Shown: positions 1-7,547 of the stretch, piece after piece
How positions within the stretch are numbered: position 1 is the first letter of the stretch
How the letters are laid out: the number at the start of each line of letters is the position of its first letter
Source: Burkholderiales bacterium
GTDB taxonomy: Bacteria; Pseudomonadota; Gammaproteobacteria; Burkholderiales; Burkholderiaceae_C
Direction of reading: 5' to 3'
NCBI GenBank assembly: GCA_947448955.1
Contig: CANFPU010000025.1
Location: 1 to 32,464 of the forward strand
Length of the DNA: 32,464 nucleotides
The notes under the pieces: model-generated
Databases searched by the model: none
What the model was told of the DNA's origin: nothing
The model's input: the letters and a program-made list of their open reading frames with translations, nothing else
Made by a program: the position numbers and the translations under genes

Positions 1-22
1 ACAAGCTCATCACGCAAACGCC

Positions 23-787
23 ATGACCGCCACGAACCCCTCCTTGTCCAGCACCGTCCGGTGCGCGGCACTGGCCATCGCGCTAGTCGCACCCATCTTC
101 AGCCCGTTCGCCACGGCCCAGAGCGCTTTGCCCGACCCCGCGGTGATGGCCGCTGTCGAGGCGGTGCTCAAGGCCAAACCCGAGCTCGTTCGAGACGCCT
201 TGGCGGCGTTGGAGCGCCGCGAGCAGGACGAGCAGGCGCTGCGCGATCGCCAAGCGATGACCGCCGCCCAGCCCGAGCTGGTCTCAGCCGACGGCGCTAC
301 CGTGCTCGGCAATCCCCAGGGAGACGTGACCTTGGTCGAATTCATCGACTACCGTTGTGGTTACTGCCGCAAGATGGCGCCAGGCATTGACCAACTCGTC
401 GCCGCCGACCCCAAGCTCCGCGTCGTCGTCAAGCACCTGCCGGTGCTCGGCCCCGAGTCCATGGTCGCCGCGCAGCTGGCGCTGGCGGCAGGCCAAGGAC
501 CGGCCGCTCAAACGCTGCACCAGGCCCTGCTGGCGGCGCCCGATCTCGCCGAGGCAGCGTTGCGCGCGATGCCCGGCGCGAAGGTTTTGTTCGACGCCGG
601 TCTGGGCAAGACAACGCCGATGCTCGCCAAAAACCAGGCACTGGCCGACCAGCTGCGCATTCAGGGAACGCCGGCACTGATCGTCGGCGACTTCATCTTC
701 CGCGGCGCTGTCGACCCATCGCAACTGGCCGCGGCGATCCAAGCCACGCGCGAGAGCCAGAAAAAGACTGCTGCGACCAAGTCCTGA
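23..787 (+). CDS. DsbA/ScsC-like periplasmic thiol:disulfide oxidoreductase
   Basis: A 254-residue exported protein of the DsbA/ScsC/Com1 group (COG1651 type). Residues 1-32 form a signal peptide ending near ATAQS. Residues about 38-70 are an alanine-rich helix with Glu/Arg, resembling the N-terminal oligomerisation segment of ScsC-type proteins. A thioredoxin-fold domain follows, with active-site CGYC at C112-C115 and the cis-proline loop GTPAL at P217. Such proteins oxidise or isomerise disulfides in periplasmic proteins, and ScsC relatives also take part in copper tolerance. Only 22 bases precede the ATG, so upstream operon partners cannot be seen. A short inverted repeat (GAGCC/GGCTC) lies at the stop codon without a T-run. 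The family call is firm; whether it acts as oxidase or isomerase cannot be told from sequence. Confidence 0.92.
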   Translation: MTATNPSLSSTVRCAALAIALVAPIFSPFATAQSALPDPAVMAAVEAVLKAKPELVRDALAALERREQDEQALRDRQAMTAAQPELVSADGATVLGNPQGDVTLVEFIDYRCGYCRKMAPGIDQLVAADPKLRVVVKHLPVLGPESMVAAQLALAAGQGPAAQTLHQALLAAPDLAEAALRAMPGAKVLFDAGLGKTTPMLAKNQALADQLRIQGTPALIVGDFIFRGAVDPSQLAAAIQATRESQKKTAATKS

Positions 788-1188
788 GCCCTTAGCGGCT
801 CGAACCGCAGCGCTGCCGCTGGTCTCCTATCCACTGTTCGACCCACAACCCGGTCGACTGATGGACCTGTTGGCCTGGCGACCCGAGCCATGCCTGTATC
901 CCGAACTGGTGAGCGTTGAGTACTGCAAGCTTCAGCAAGCTTTCAAGGGTTTACTCTGTTAGCGTATCTCCGCAACATCAAAAATCCGGCTTCCGCGCTG
1001 GACCTGGCATGGGCTTGAGCGATCGCCGTCAAGTCCAGCCGCCAGGGTCAAACGCGAAGCAAATATCGCCCATCCGGGCAGAAAATTCCCGAAAGGTCTC
1101 AAAACCACCCTAGCGACGACACCCAAATCTGAAGACAACAACCCGAATCAAGCGGGAAGTTGAATCCTTAATTTTTAGGCATCAAATC
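788..1188. other. Intergenic stretch without a supportable gene
   Basis: About 400 bp between the thiol oxidoreductase gene and the Cys-rich gene. One frame on the plus strand stays open from inside the upstream gene to a TAG at 960-962 and gives protein-like sequence (Leu/Pro-rich, several Tyr and Trp). It has no credible start or ribosome site and I recognise no family, so it may be a decayed gene end. The second half becomes A+T-richer towards 1188 and should hold the promoter of the next gene, but I find no convincing -35/-10 pair. Confidence 0.5.
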
Positions 1189-2166
1189 ATGAAAATCAAA
1201 TCACTGTTATGTCTTTTTTCGCTGATATTGTGTCAACTGCTGACCATTTCGACCGCGTCAGCAGGTGAAGAGTTCTATTGGAAACAGAGTTACGGCCGCG
1301 GTGCCGGCACCGTCCCTGACTTGACCTGCCCTGATGGCAAGGAAGGTGTGGCGGGTCTTTGCTATGAACCCTGCAAAGACGGCACAAAAGCCCAGGGCAC
1401 GCATTGCGAAGACAAAGGCAAAGGCAACAAGAAGGACTATGAGCGGTTCGGCAAGGGAACCGCCAAGAAACAGGTTTGTAGCGGTAACAAAAATCTCGAA
1501 AACGGCTTGTGTTACGAAGATTGCCGTAGCAATTTCGTCGGCAATGGCCCAGTTTGCTGGAGCAAGACGCCGCCGAACTACGTTGCTTGCGGCGCCGGCT
1601 TCGCAAGGTCAAATGCTTCTTGCGGCTTGATCACCGCCGATCAGACCAGCTCAGTACTCGCGTTGGCCATGACGATGACGCCAGCGACGACTTCGGCAGC
1701 CAAAGCCGCCATCATTGCAAAATTGGGCCTGAGATTTACCAAAATCACACCTGCGATTGCTAAGAATGGCCCTGAATTTCTCCTGTTAACTGAGAAATTT
1801 ATCGACGCAGCGGCGAACCCAATGGCCAAAGCCGTCACGGCGATCAGGCGCGGTGGCATGACGGCCGACGATTTGAAGCCTGTCGCGACTGCCGTCATTA
1901 GAAAGATCTTTGCGGAACGAGCCGCAGAAAAAGCCGGTGAAGAAATTGTTGGCGAACTGATGGCAGCTTTAGAAATCAAAAATATGTCTGAGGATGGGGT
2001 ATCCGCAAAACCAATCACCTTGCTGAGAAATTTTTCCGCTCTCACGTCCTTCGTGATCGCGATGGCCAGTTTGACGCAGCCGCCCAACCAGGTTCTGGAC
2101 GCCGCCAGCGGCACCTTCGGCGTGATTGCGGCATACGCCTGGACGATCTACGGCGAAGAGGACTGA
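1189..2166 (+). CDS. Secreted protein with duplicated Cys module, function unknown
   Basis: A 325-residue protein I do not recognise as a named family. Residues 1-25 are a clear signal peptide (Lys-rich start, hydrophobic core, cleavage near ASAGE). The mature N-terminus holds two copies of a cysteine module with identical spacing: C47, C58, C62, C73 and C97, C108, C112, C123 (C-x10-C-x3-C-x10-C), each containing GLCYExC or GLCYEDC. C134 and C145 repeat the first spacing once more. Residues about 150-300 are cysteine-free, Ala-rich and probably helical, and the C-terminus is hydrophobic (about 305-320). The gene is visibly A+T-richer than its neighbours and uses more AAA, AAT and ATT codons, which suggests horizontal transfer. 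It stands alone between convergent or unrelated genes. An export-dependent disulfide-bonded role is likely; the upstream thiol oxidoreductase could be a folding helper, but that is a guess. Confidence 0.8.
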   Translation: MKIKSLLCLFSLILCQLLTISTASAGEEFYWKQSYGRGAGTVPDLTCPDGKEGVAGLCYEPCKDGTKAQGTHCEDKGKGNKKDYERFGKGTAKKQVCSGNKNLENGLCYEDCRSNFVGNGPVCWSKTPPNYVACGAGFARSNASCGLITADQTSSVLALAMTMTPATTSAAKAAIIAKLGLRFTKITPAIAKNGPEFLLLTEKFIDAAANPMAKAVTAIRRGGMTADDLKPVATAVIRKIFAERAAEKAGEEIVGELMAALEIKNMSEDGVSAKPITLLRNFSALTSFVIAMASLTQPPNQVLDAASGTFGVIAAYAWTIYGEED

Positions 2167-2174
2167 CCAGTCTG

Positions 2175-2208
2175 GCCTAGGCGATCAGCAGGTCTGCATC
2201 GCCTGGGT
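2175..2208. terminator. Stem-loop between convergent genes, possible bidirectional terminator
   Basis: Arms AGGCGAT (2179-2185) and ATCGCCT (2198-2204) pair perfectly. The stem extends outward through a G-T wobble and two C-G pairs (2175-2178 with 2205-2208). The loop itself contains GCAG/CTGC. It lies just after the stop of the Cys-rich gene, with the oppositely oriented pentapeptide gene ending at 2394. There is no strong T-run on either side, so intrinsic termination is uncertain. Confidence 0.4.
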
Positions 2209-2393
2209 TGACAGCTGGCGCTGCGAGGCGCCGGTCGTCGCCCTAGAACCACTGAGATCCACGGGCCAGTGTTGACGCAAGCCAGTCAGCGCTGGCTGCC
2301 GAGGACGGCGACCAATCTCGAGAAGGGCAGATCTTCGGCAAGGCGACCCCAGGCCGCTGATTCACTGGCGGCCTGGCTTCGGGACAGCCGCGC

Positions 2394-3233
2394 TCAACAG
2401 GGTTTTGCCGGCGTGCCGTTCGAGGCCGTTGAGCCGCAGGTGAGCGCGCCCTCGAGCACCACGCTGCCCATTTCGGCGCCGGTCAGGTCGGCATTGCGCA
2501 GGTCAGCACTCGACAGGTTGACGCCGGTCAGGTCGGCGCCACGCAGGTTGGCGCCGGTCAGCACCGCACCCGCCATGTTGGCGTAACGCAGCTTGGCGCC
2601 CGACAAGTCGACACCCACCATCTGCGCTTTGCGGAAATTGCTGTTGTGCAGCGAAGCCGAACTCAGCACCGCAGCGCCGAGGTTGGCATCGACGAACTGC
2701 GCACCCTGCATGCGGGCTGAGCGCAGATTCGCCCGCCGCAGGTCCGAACTCATGAAAGTCGCTTTTTCGGCGAAGGCGTTGACAAAACTGGCCGACTGCA
2801 AGTCCGCCGTCGTCAGGTCGACGTCGCTCAGATCGGTGGCGTCGAAGTTGGTGCCGCGTGCCACCACCTGCTGCAGTGAAGCGCCGATCAGCGTGGCGCC
2901 GAGAAAGTTGGCCGCCGTCAGCATGGCACGATCCAGCTTGGCATGGCTCAGGTCAGCGCGCTCGAGGTTGGCCATTTGAAGGTTCGAGCTCTCCATCTGA
3001 GCCCCGACCAGTCGCGCGCTCAACAGGTTGATGTTGAACATGTAGGCACCGCGCAAATCGATGCGGGTGAGATCTGCCTGGATGGCCGTCTCGTAGCGCA
3101 GGTCGCAGCGAAAGCAACTGCGGCCGCTGGCCAAGCGCTTGGCATCGTCTGGTTCACCAGCCTGCGCCGCGCCACACAGTGCTGCCAAGGTCAGCAACCC
3201 TGCGCTGCGCGTAAAGATTGCAAGCGTGTTCAT
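2394..3233 (-). CDS. Exported pentapeptide-repeat protein
   Basis: A 279-residue protein with a signal peptide (residues 1-25, cleavage near AAQAG) followed by long runs of A(D/N)Lxx-type pentapeptides from about residue 50 to 265, for example ADLTG, ANLRG, ADLRN. Such repeats fold into a right-handed quadrilateral beta helix and usually serve as a protein-interaction scaffold. Two cysteines sit just before the helix (SCFRC, 40-43) and two more at the very end (TCG and KPC), so disulfides may cap the solenoid. The gene starts 10 bp after the stop of the TPR-secretin gene, so it is very likely the last gene of that minus-strand operon. Export plus secretin linkage points to a periplasmic or outer-membrane partner of the channel. 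It is not a Qnr/MfpA-type gyrase protector, because those are cytoplasmic. Confidence 0.88.
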   Translation of the reverse strand: MNTLAIFTRSAGLLTLAALCGAAQAGEPDDAKRLASGRSCFRCDLRYETAIQADLTRIDLRGAYMFNINLLSARLVGAQMESSNLQMANLERADLSHAKLDRAMLTAANFLGATLIGASLQQVVARGTNFDATDLSDVDLTTADLQSASFVNAFAEKATFMSSDLRRANLRSARMQGAQFVDANLGAAVLSSASLHNSNFRKAQMVGVDLSGAKLRYANMAGAVLTGANLRGADLTGVNLSSADLRNADLTGAEMGSVVLEGALTCGSTASNGTPAKPC

Positions 3234-3243
3234 CGAGTGCGCC

Positions 3244-5271
3244 TCAGTAGTACAGAAAGTTCAAGGCTTGACGCAGGCGATCGGCCGTGGTGTCCATCCG
3301 GTCCCAGCGCTCCAACGTGACATCGCCAGTGCGGAACTCGCGGTACAGGTCGGCGTAGTTCAGGTGGTGGAAGACCGAGGCCAGGTTCGGATAAGGCTTG
3401 AACCAGTCGCTGTAACGAGCGCGCAGTACATCCAGACCCGGCGACATGCCACCGTCCTTGGCGCTGTCCTTGGCGATCGCAGCTTGCGCTTCCTCGGACA
3501 ACCAGGTGTAGCTGGCCGGCCTCGGCGTGATCAGGATCAGCACCGAACGCTGGTAATCGGTCTTGGTCTGTTGCGAGAACAGGTATTGCAAACCCGGCAA
3601 TTCCTGCAGCAACGGCACACCATCGCGATTGGTGGTCGACTCCTTCTCGCTCAAGCCGCCCAGCACCAAGGTGTCGCCCATGCGCATCACGACATTGGCA
3701 TTGGCCAGGATCTCCGAGATTTCCAACTTGTAGGTGAAGCCAATGTTGGCGCTCGGTGGCTTCAGAAAGGTTCTCGAAGCGTCGATCGACAGCTTGATCA
3801 TGCCGTTGGCCATGATCTGCGGTAACACCGTGAGCTTGACGCCGTAGCGCTTCTCAAGCGACACCGCGCTGCCGCCGGCACCCGCCACGCCGCCGTTGGA
3901 CACCACCGCCGCATTCAGGCTGGTGCCCGAGAAAAACTCTGACCGCATGCCCTCGACAGCAGCGAGCGTGGGCCGGGCCAACACCTCGTTCAAGCTGGTG
4001 TTGGCATTGGCCAGATTGAGCGAGTAGGCCAGCGCTGGCACGGTGATCGCTCTGGCCAGGATGGTCGACCCGCTCGCGCCGGTGGTTTCGCTAAAGACCT
4101 TGCTGAAAGCCGCCGAGCTGACCGAGCCAAACTGCAACTGCAGCGCGCTGAGCAGGTTGACACCCTTGGAGGTCGAAATCGAATCCTCGGTACGCACCAT
4201 CACGACATCGACCAGCACCATCCGGCTGTCGCCTGTACTCGGAGCCGTCGCGGGCACCGTCGAAGGCTGCTGCCCGCCCATCTGCTGCTGCTGCGGCTGA
4301 CCCTGGGTCTTGATCATGCCCGCCGCGAGCTCGTCGCGAGGGTCGCCTTGAGACTTGAAAAACGACTGCCATTGCGACAGGCGGCGGCCCGCCTGCTGGG
4401 CCTCTGCGGGGTTCTTGGCCAGGCCCTCATAGGCTTGACGCGCCGACTCGGCCTTGTCGAATTCGCCGCAGGCCGCATAGACCGAAACGCTGGTGCGCAG
4501 AAAGCTGGTGCGAGAGCCGCCCACATCGGCCATGCCACCGAGCTGGTCGGCCATCGCGCAGGCCGTCCGGGCATCGCCTGCCAGGTAGGACGCGGCCAGC
4601 ATGCGGGCCAGCACCACCGGATCGTCAGGACGCTGCAGCAAGACCTCGGCGAAAGCGCTCTGGGCCTTGCGGTAGAGCTTCTGCTCGAGCAACGCCAGGC
4701 CTAAAAACTCGTGCGCGATCCAGTTGCTGGGCTCGAAGCGGACCGCCTGCTGGTAGCCCTCAAGCGCCAGTTCGGTCTTGTCGGTATCGCCTTGGCGGGC
4801 TTGAAGGTGGTAGATGAAACCGTTGAAAAAGTGCAGGTAGGAATTGCGCGCGTCGAGTTGCAGTGCCTCGTTGATCGCCTTGCTGGCCTTGCCCAGGTCG
4901 AGCTCGGCGGCGAATCCCAACGCTGCGGTGGCGCGCGCCAAGGCCTCGGTGTCAGCGCCTTTGCCGGGGATGGTGCGCAGCGCTGCGACGATCTGCAGCA
5001 AGGTCTGGCGCGGCGGTGAGTCATCAGCAGCAATCCGGGTGCCTGGCACGGTGACGACAGGCCTGACCGCTGCGGTCGGGCTTGGCAGCGCATGGCCGCT
5101 GGGTAGCAGCGCCGCGGCTTGACCGGTGCGCATCGCGGCCTGCGGCGACGGGCTCGAAGCCTCCTGCGCTCCCCCTGAGGCGCAGGCAAGCAGACCGGCC
5201 AGTGCCAGCGCCAGTGCCAAAGGCGTCAGCCTGGCACCCAGTCTTCGGGGCTCGTTCAACGCAGACTCCAA
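3244..5271 (-). CDS. TPR-containing secretin (GspD/PilQ superfamily) lipoprotein
   Basis: A 675-residue outer-membrane channel-type protein. The N-terminus is a probable lipoprotein signal with a lipobox-like LLAC at C30. Residues about 110-300 contain TPR-like helical repeats, and 325-345 is a Gln/Pro/Thr linker. Residues about 350-585 form a secretin module: an N-domain-like part (MVLVDVVMVR), the beta-rich core, a VLGGL motif and a closing signature around VPLLQELPGLQYLF and ILITPRP. About 90 further residues follow. Secretins form outer-membrane multimers for type II/III secretion, pili or phage exit, but no ATPase, inner-membrane or pseudopilin gene lies nearby. The chosen start is TTG at 5271, which keeps the signal sequence and overlaps the upstream TAXI gene by 16 bp; no upstream ATG fits. 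The overlap implies co-translation with the TAXI protein. The superfamily call is strong; the substrate is unknown. Confidence 0.87.
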   Translation of the reverse strand: MESALNEPRRLGARLTPLALALALAGLLACASGGAQEASSPSPQAAMRTGQAAALLPSGHALPSPTAAVRPVVTVPGTRIAADDSPPRQTLLQIVAALRTIPGKGADTEALARATAALGFAAELDLGKASKAINEALQLDARNSYLHFFNGFIYHLQARQGDTDKTELALEGYQQAVRFEPSNWIAHEFLGLALLEQKLYRKAQSAFAEVLLQRPDDPVVLARMLAASYLAGDARTACAMADQLGGMADVGGSRTSFLRTSVSVYAACGEFDKAESARQAYEGLAKNPAEAQQAGRRLSQWQSFFKSQGDPRDELAAGMIKTQGQPQQQQMGGQQPSTVPATAPSTGDSRMVLVDVVMVRTEDSISTSKGVNLLSALQLQFGSVSSAAFSKVFSETTGASGSTILARAITVPALAYSLNLANANTSLNEVLARPTLAAVEGMRSEFFSGTSLNAAVVSNGGVAGAGGSAVSLEKRYGVKLTVLPQIMANGMIKLSIDASRTFLKPPSANIGFTYKLEISEILANANVVMRMGDTLVLGGLSEKESTTNRDGVPLLQELPGLQYLFSQQTKTDYQRSVLILITPRPASYTWLSEEAQAAIAKDSAKDGGMSPGLDVLRARYSDWFKPYPNLASVFHHLNYADLYREFRTGDVTLERWDRMDTTADRLRQALNFLYY

Positions 5272-6263
5272 CGACTGCTGTTGCCCTGCAGCGCTCGAAG
5301 CGCACCCGGGTGCAGCGGTGCCGGCAGCGACGCCAAATCGATTTGTTCGACGCGCGTCATGCTGCTGAGCAGCAGCTGGCTGGCCTTGATTTCCTCGTAC
5401 TGCCGCTTCAAGGTGGTGGTCAGCCGAAAGATCGACTCCTCATCGACCGCGGCATTGGTGATCAGCACGTTGCGCATGCCCAAAGTGGTCACGGCTTTGT
5501 CCTGCGCTACGTAGGTGTCGGCGGCAATTGACATTGGCGACAGCAGCTTGTTGGCAGCCTGCATCTTGGCCCGCACAGGCGCGGGGATGTCGATGAACAC
5601 GCCGCCGCAAGCGCGCAGCTTTTCGAACAGCGCGGAAGGGTGCGCCACCGCCTCGACCACGGCGTCGACCTTGCGGTCGCAAAATGCCCGCTCGAACTCG
5701 CTGGTGGGCAAGTTTGCGGTGCTGGCAAAGTCTTCCTTGCGCAAGTCCAGCGCGCGCAGCAACGCCCCGGTGATCGTGAACATGCCCGAACCGGGGTTGC
5801 CTAGGTTGAAGTTCTTGCCGGCGATCTGCGACAACTCAGTGATGCCGGACGCTTGGTGCACCATCACGGCGATCGGTGATTCGTGCAGCCGCGCGACAAC
5901 GCGCAGCGAACGGCCCAGCGTCTGCTTGCGGTCGGCATAAAGCGCCGAAACCAGGTCTTCCTGCGCCACACCAAGCTGTATCGAACCGTTGGCCACCGCA
6001 TACAGATTGAAGATCGAGCCGGCGGTGCCGACCGGTACACAGCGCACCAGCGACGCACGACGGTCTTCGTTGACGGCTTCGCAAACCGTCTCGCCGATCG
6101 GACGGAAGGCTCCACCGACGGGGCCGGTGCCCATCATCAGGAACTTGTCGCCGAACTCGGCCTGCGGTGAAGCCAACACCGATCCTGCGGCCAGCCAAAG
6201 CGCACACAGCCAACCGATTCGCCGTCGAAGGACTGGGAAGCTGAAGTCAGAATACTTGAACAC
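5256..6263 (-). CDS. TAXI-family periplasmic solute-binding protein, orphan
   Basis: A 335-residue protein with an N-terminal signal (Arg-rich start, hydrophobic 15-31, cleavage near VLASP). It then shows the TAXI-type opening GTGPVGGAFRPIGE and the internal GNPGSGMF loop of TRAP-associated extracytoplasmic receptors. TAXI proteins normally deliver organic acids or amino acids to a fused DctQM permease, but no permease gene is present here. Instead it overlaps the start of the secretin gene and follows a histidine kinase and response regulator on the same strand. A ligand-sensing role for the envelope is therefore more likely than uptake. Start is GTG at 6263; the nearby ATG at 6276 is out of frame. 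The 349 bp upstream is unusually A+T-rich near 6330-6430 and should hold the promoter. Confidence 0.88.
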   Translation of the reverse strand: MFKYSDFSFPVLRRRIGWLCALWLAAGSVLASPQAEFGDKFLMMGTGPVGGAFRPIGETVCEAVNEDRRASLVRCVPVGTAGSIFNLYAVANGSIQLGVAQEDLVSALYADRKQTLGRSLRVVARLHESPIAVMVHQASGITELSQIAGKNFNLGNPGSGMFTITGALLRALDLRKEDFASTANLPTSEFERAFCDRKVDAVVEAVAHPSALFEKLRACGGVFIDIPAPVRAKMQAANKLLSPMSIAADTYVAQDKAVTTLGMRNVLITNAAVDEESIFRLTTTLKRQYEEIKASQLLLSSMTRVEQIDLASLPAPLHPGALRALQGNSSRWSLR

Positions 6264-6497
6264 AGCGGGCTTTCATAAGGAATCCAACTTGCACTTGGCC
6301 TGATGCGCGGCCGACGCAATCGGCTGCCGAGGCGCTGCTGATTGAACCAATTTTCATTGCGGGCGCAGACACAAATCCAAAGTTCAAACAGCTTGAAACA
6401 AGTCAATAGATTTACTCAGCATACGCTGAAATTATGCGCTGCTTCGCGAGGCCCGCGCAAGTGCTTGAATCACTGGCGCGATTTGCGCGCCAAGCCG

Positions 6498-6525
6498 ATG
6501 GAGAACTGGCCCATGGAGAACTGGC
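6498..6525. repeat. 15-bp period direct repeat, two copies
   Basis: ATGGAGAACTGGC occurs at 6498-6510 and again at 6513-6525, a 15-bp period. It lies in non-coding sequence just before the 7-bp repeat block. Confidence 0.85.
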
Positions 6526-6543
6526 ATTTGCGACCGGGCATGT

Positions 6544-6578
6544 CAGCCATCAGCCATCAGCCATCAGCCATCAGCCGT
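6544..6578. repeat. CAGCCAT tandem repeat, five copies
   Basis: Four perfect CAGCCAT units followed by CAGCCGT, without spacers, downstream of the response regulator stop. A simple-sequence tract of this kind can change copy number by slippage. It is not in a reading frame of any gene I call, so it could affect only transcript ends or spacing. Confidence 0.92.
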
Positions 6579-6612
6579 CAGGCGATCAGCCGCCCAGACA
6601 CCGCTCGACAGA

Positions 6613-7365
6613 CTAATCGTCGTCGGGATCTGCCACTGGCACCAGATCAGGCGGTGCCAAGCCCAAGCAGGCCAGCCGAAAGGTGAGCCGGTAGCCGCGC
6701 CCCCGCAGGACCTGGATATCCAGCGAGCCTGAACCTTGCGTGCGAAGCTTGGACCGCATGCGGCTGATCACAACCTCGAGCCGATTCTTGCAAGACTTCT
6801 CATCCGAGATGTCCTGGTTGAACAGCGACATCAATTCCAGGTGATCGACGGGTCTGCCGGAAATCGCCATCGCATACAACAGGCTGACTTCAGTTTCGGT
6901 CAGCTTGATCGTCTGGCCGTGCGACGACATCATCACGAATTTCGAACTGTCCAGTGACCAACGCGCCTCTTCGCCGGCATCGCCTTGGTAGCGCCGGTGC
7001 AAGTTCCGGATCACGGCCAAGAGTTCAGCCGGTCGGGTTGGTTTGGTCAGGTAGATGTCCGCCCCGGCTTCGTAGCCTTGCGCACGGTCCGCGCCGCTGA
7101 CACGCCCGGTCAACATCACGATCCTGATCTCGGGAAAGGCAACCCGGATTCGCGCCGCGATGCTGATGCCGTCTTCATACGGGAGATTCAAATCGAGGAT
7201 CAGGACATGCGGTTGATCGATCTTCAGACGCTCGTTCAACTCGGCCCCATCGCCCACACCATGAGCGGCCAGACCTTCCCGGGACAGCAGGTTCACCAGT
7301 TCTTCTCGCAAACGCTCGTTGTCCTCGACGAGCAGCACCTTGATCAAATTGCTCAAGTTCGTCAT
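6613..7365 (-). CDS. OmpR-family response regulator
   Basis: A 250-residue two-component regulator. The receiver domain (about 8-120) has the acidic pair E14-D15, phospho-acceptor D58 in LILDLN, T86 and K108 in YLTKP. A winged-helix DNA-binding domain follows at about 133-230, with the expected late basic stretch NRLEVVISRMRSKL and the wing RGRGYRL. A short acidic tail ends in DDD. The partner kinase gene lies 182 bp upstream on the same strand. That gap contains a 9-bp direct repeat with 10-bp period, a layout typical of OmpR-family binding sites, so autoregulation is plausible. Likely targets are the TAXI-secretin-pentapeptide genes just downstream, by position only. Start ATG at 7365 has no strong ribosome site. 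Confidence 0.93.
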   Translation of the reverse strand: MTNLSNLIKVLLVEDNERLREELVNLLSREGLAAHGVGDGAELNERLKIDQPHVLILDLNLPYEDGISIAARIRVAFPEIRIVMLTGRVSGADRAQGYEAGADIYLTKPTRPAELLAVIRNLHRRYQGDAGEEARWSLDSSKFVMMSSHGQTIKLTETEVSLLYAMAISGRPVDHLELMSLFNQDISDEKSCKNRLEVVISRMRSKLRTQGSGSLDIQVLRGRGYRLTFRLACLGLAPPDLVPVADPDDD

Positions 7366-7505
7366 GCTTAAGGGTTAGCACTCCATCGGATCAGGCCACC
7401 GGCGCGATGACCTACGGTGTGGGGCGACGGCACAGGCCGGCGGCGGAGGTTTATGTTTGGCTTGTTCAGCAACATCACCAGGATGCTAGACGGCTCAAGG
7501 CCTCA

Positions 7506-7524
7506 AAGCTTGCACAAGCTTGCA
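7506..7524. promoter_or_regulatory. Candidate response-regulator site: 9-bp direct repeat, 10-bp period
   Basis: AAGCTTGCA occurs at 7506-7514 and 7516-7524, one helical turn apart, and further CAAG motifs lie at 7496-7499 and 7523-7526. OmpR-family regulators commonly bind direct repeats spaced about 10-11 bp. The site lies between the kinase stop and the regulator start. Each half also contains the palindrome AAGCTT, so a chance repeat is possible. Confidence 0.35.
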
Positions 7525-7547
7525 AGCCCGCCATCGAGCGCCCGCGG

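Larger units (their letters stand above)
6264..6612. other. Intergenic region with tandem repeats and A+T-rich part
   Basis: 349 bp between the response regulator stop and the TAXI start. From 6330 to 6435 the sequence is markedly A+T-richer than the surroundings and includes a small inverted repeat TCAGC-atac-GCTGA near 6416-6430; this is the natural place for the TAXI-secretin promoter. From 6498 to 6578 there are two different short tandem repeats, listed separately. I see no gene. Confidence 0.6.

Noticed and set aside
801-962. Short open frame after the thiol oxidoreductase gene
   Set aside because: Protein-like composition but no start codon with a ribosome site and no recognised family, so it is mentioned only in the intergenic entry.
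2394-3233. Pentapeptide-repeat protein as a quinolone-resistance (Qnr-like) protein
   Set aside because: It has a signal peptide and therefore works outside the cytoplasm, and it sits in an envelope-protein operon.
6544-6578. Repeat block as a CRISPR array
   Set aside because: The 7-bp units are contiguous with no spacers and there are no cas genes.
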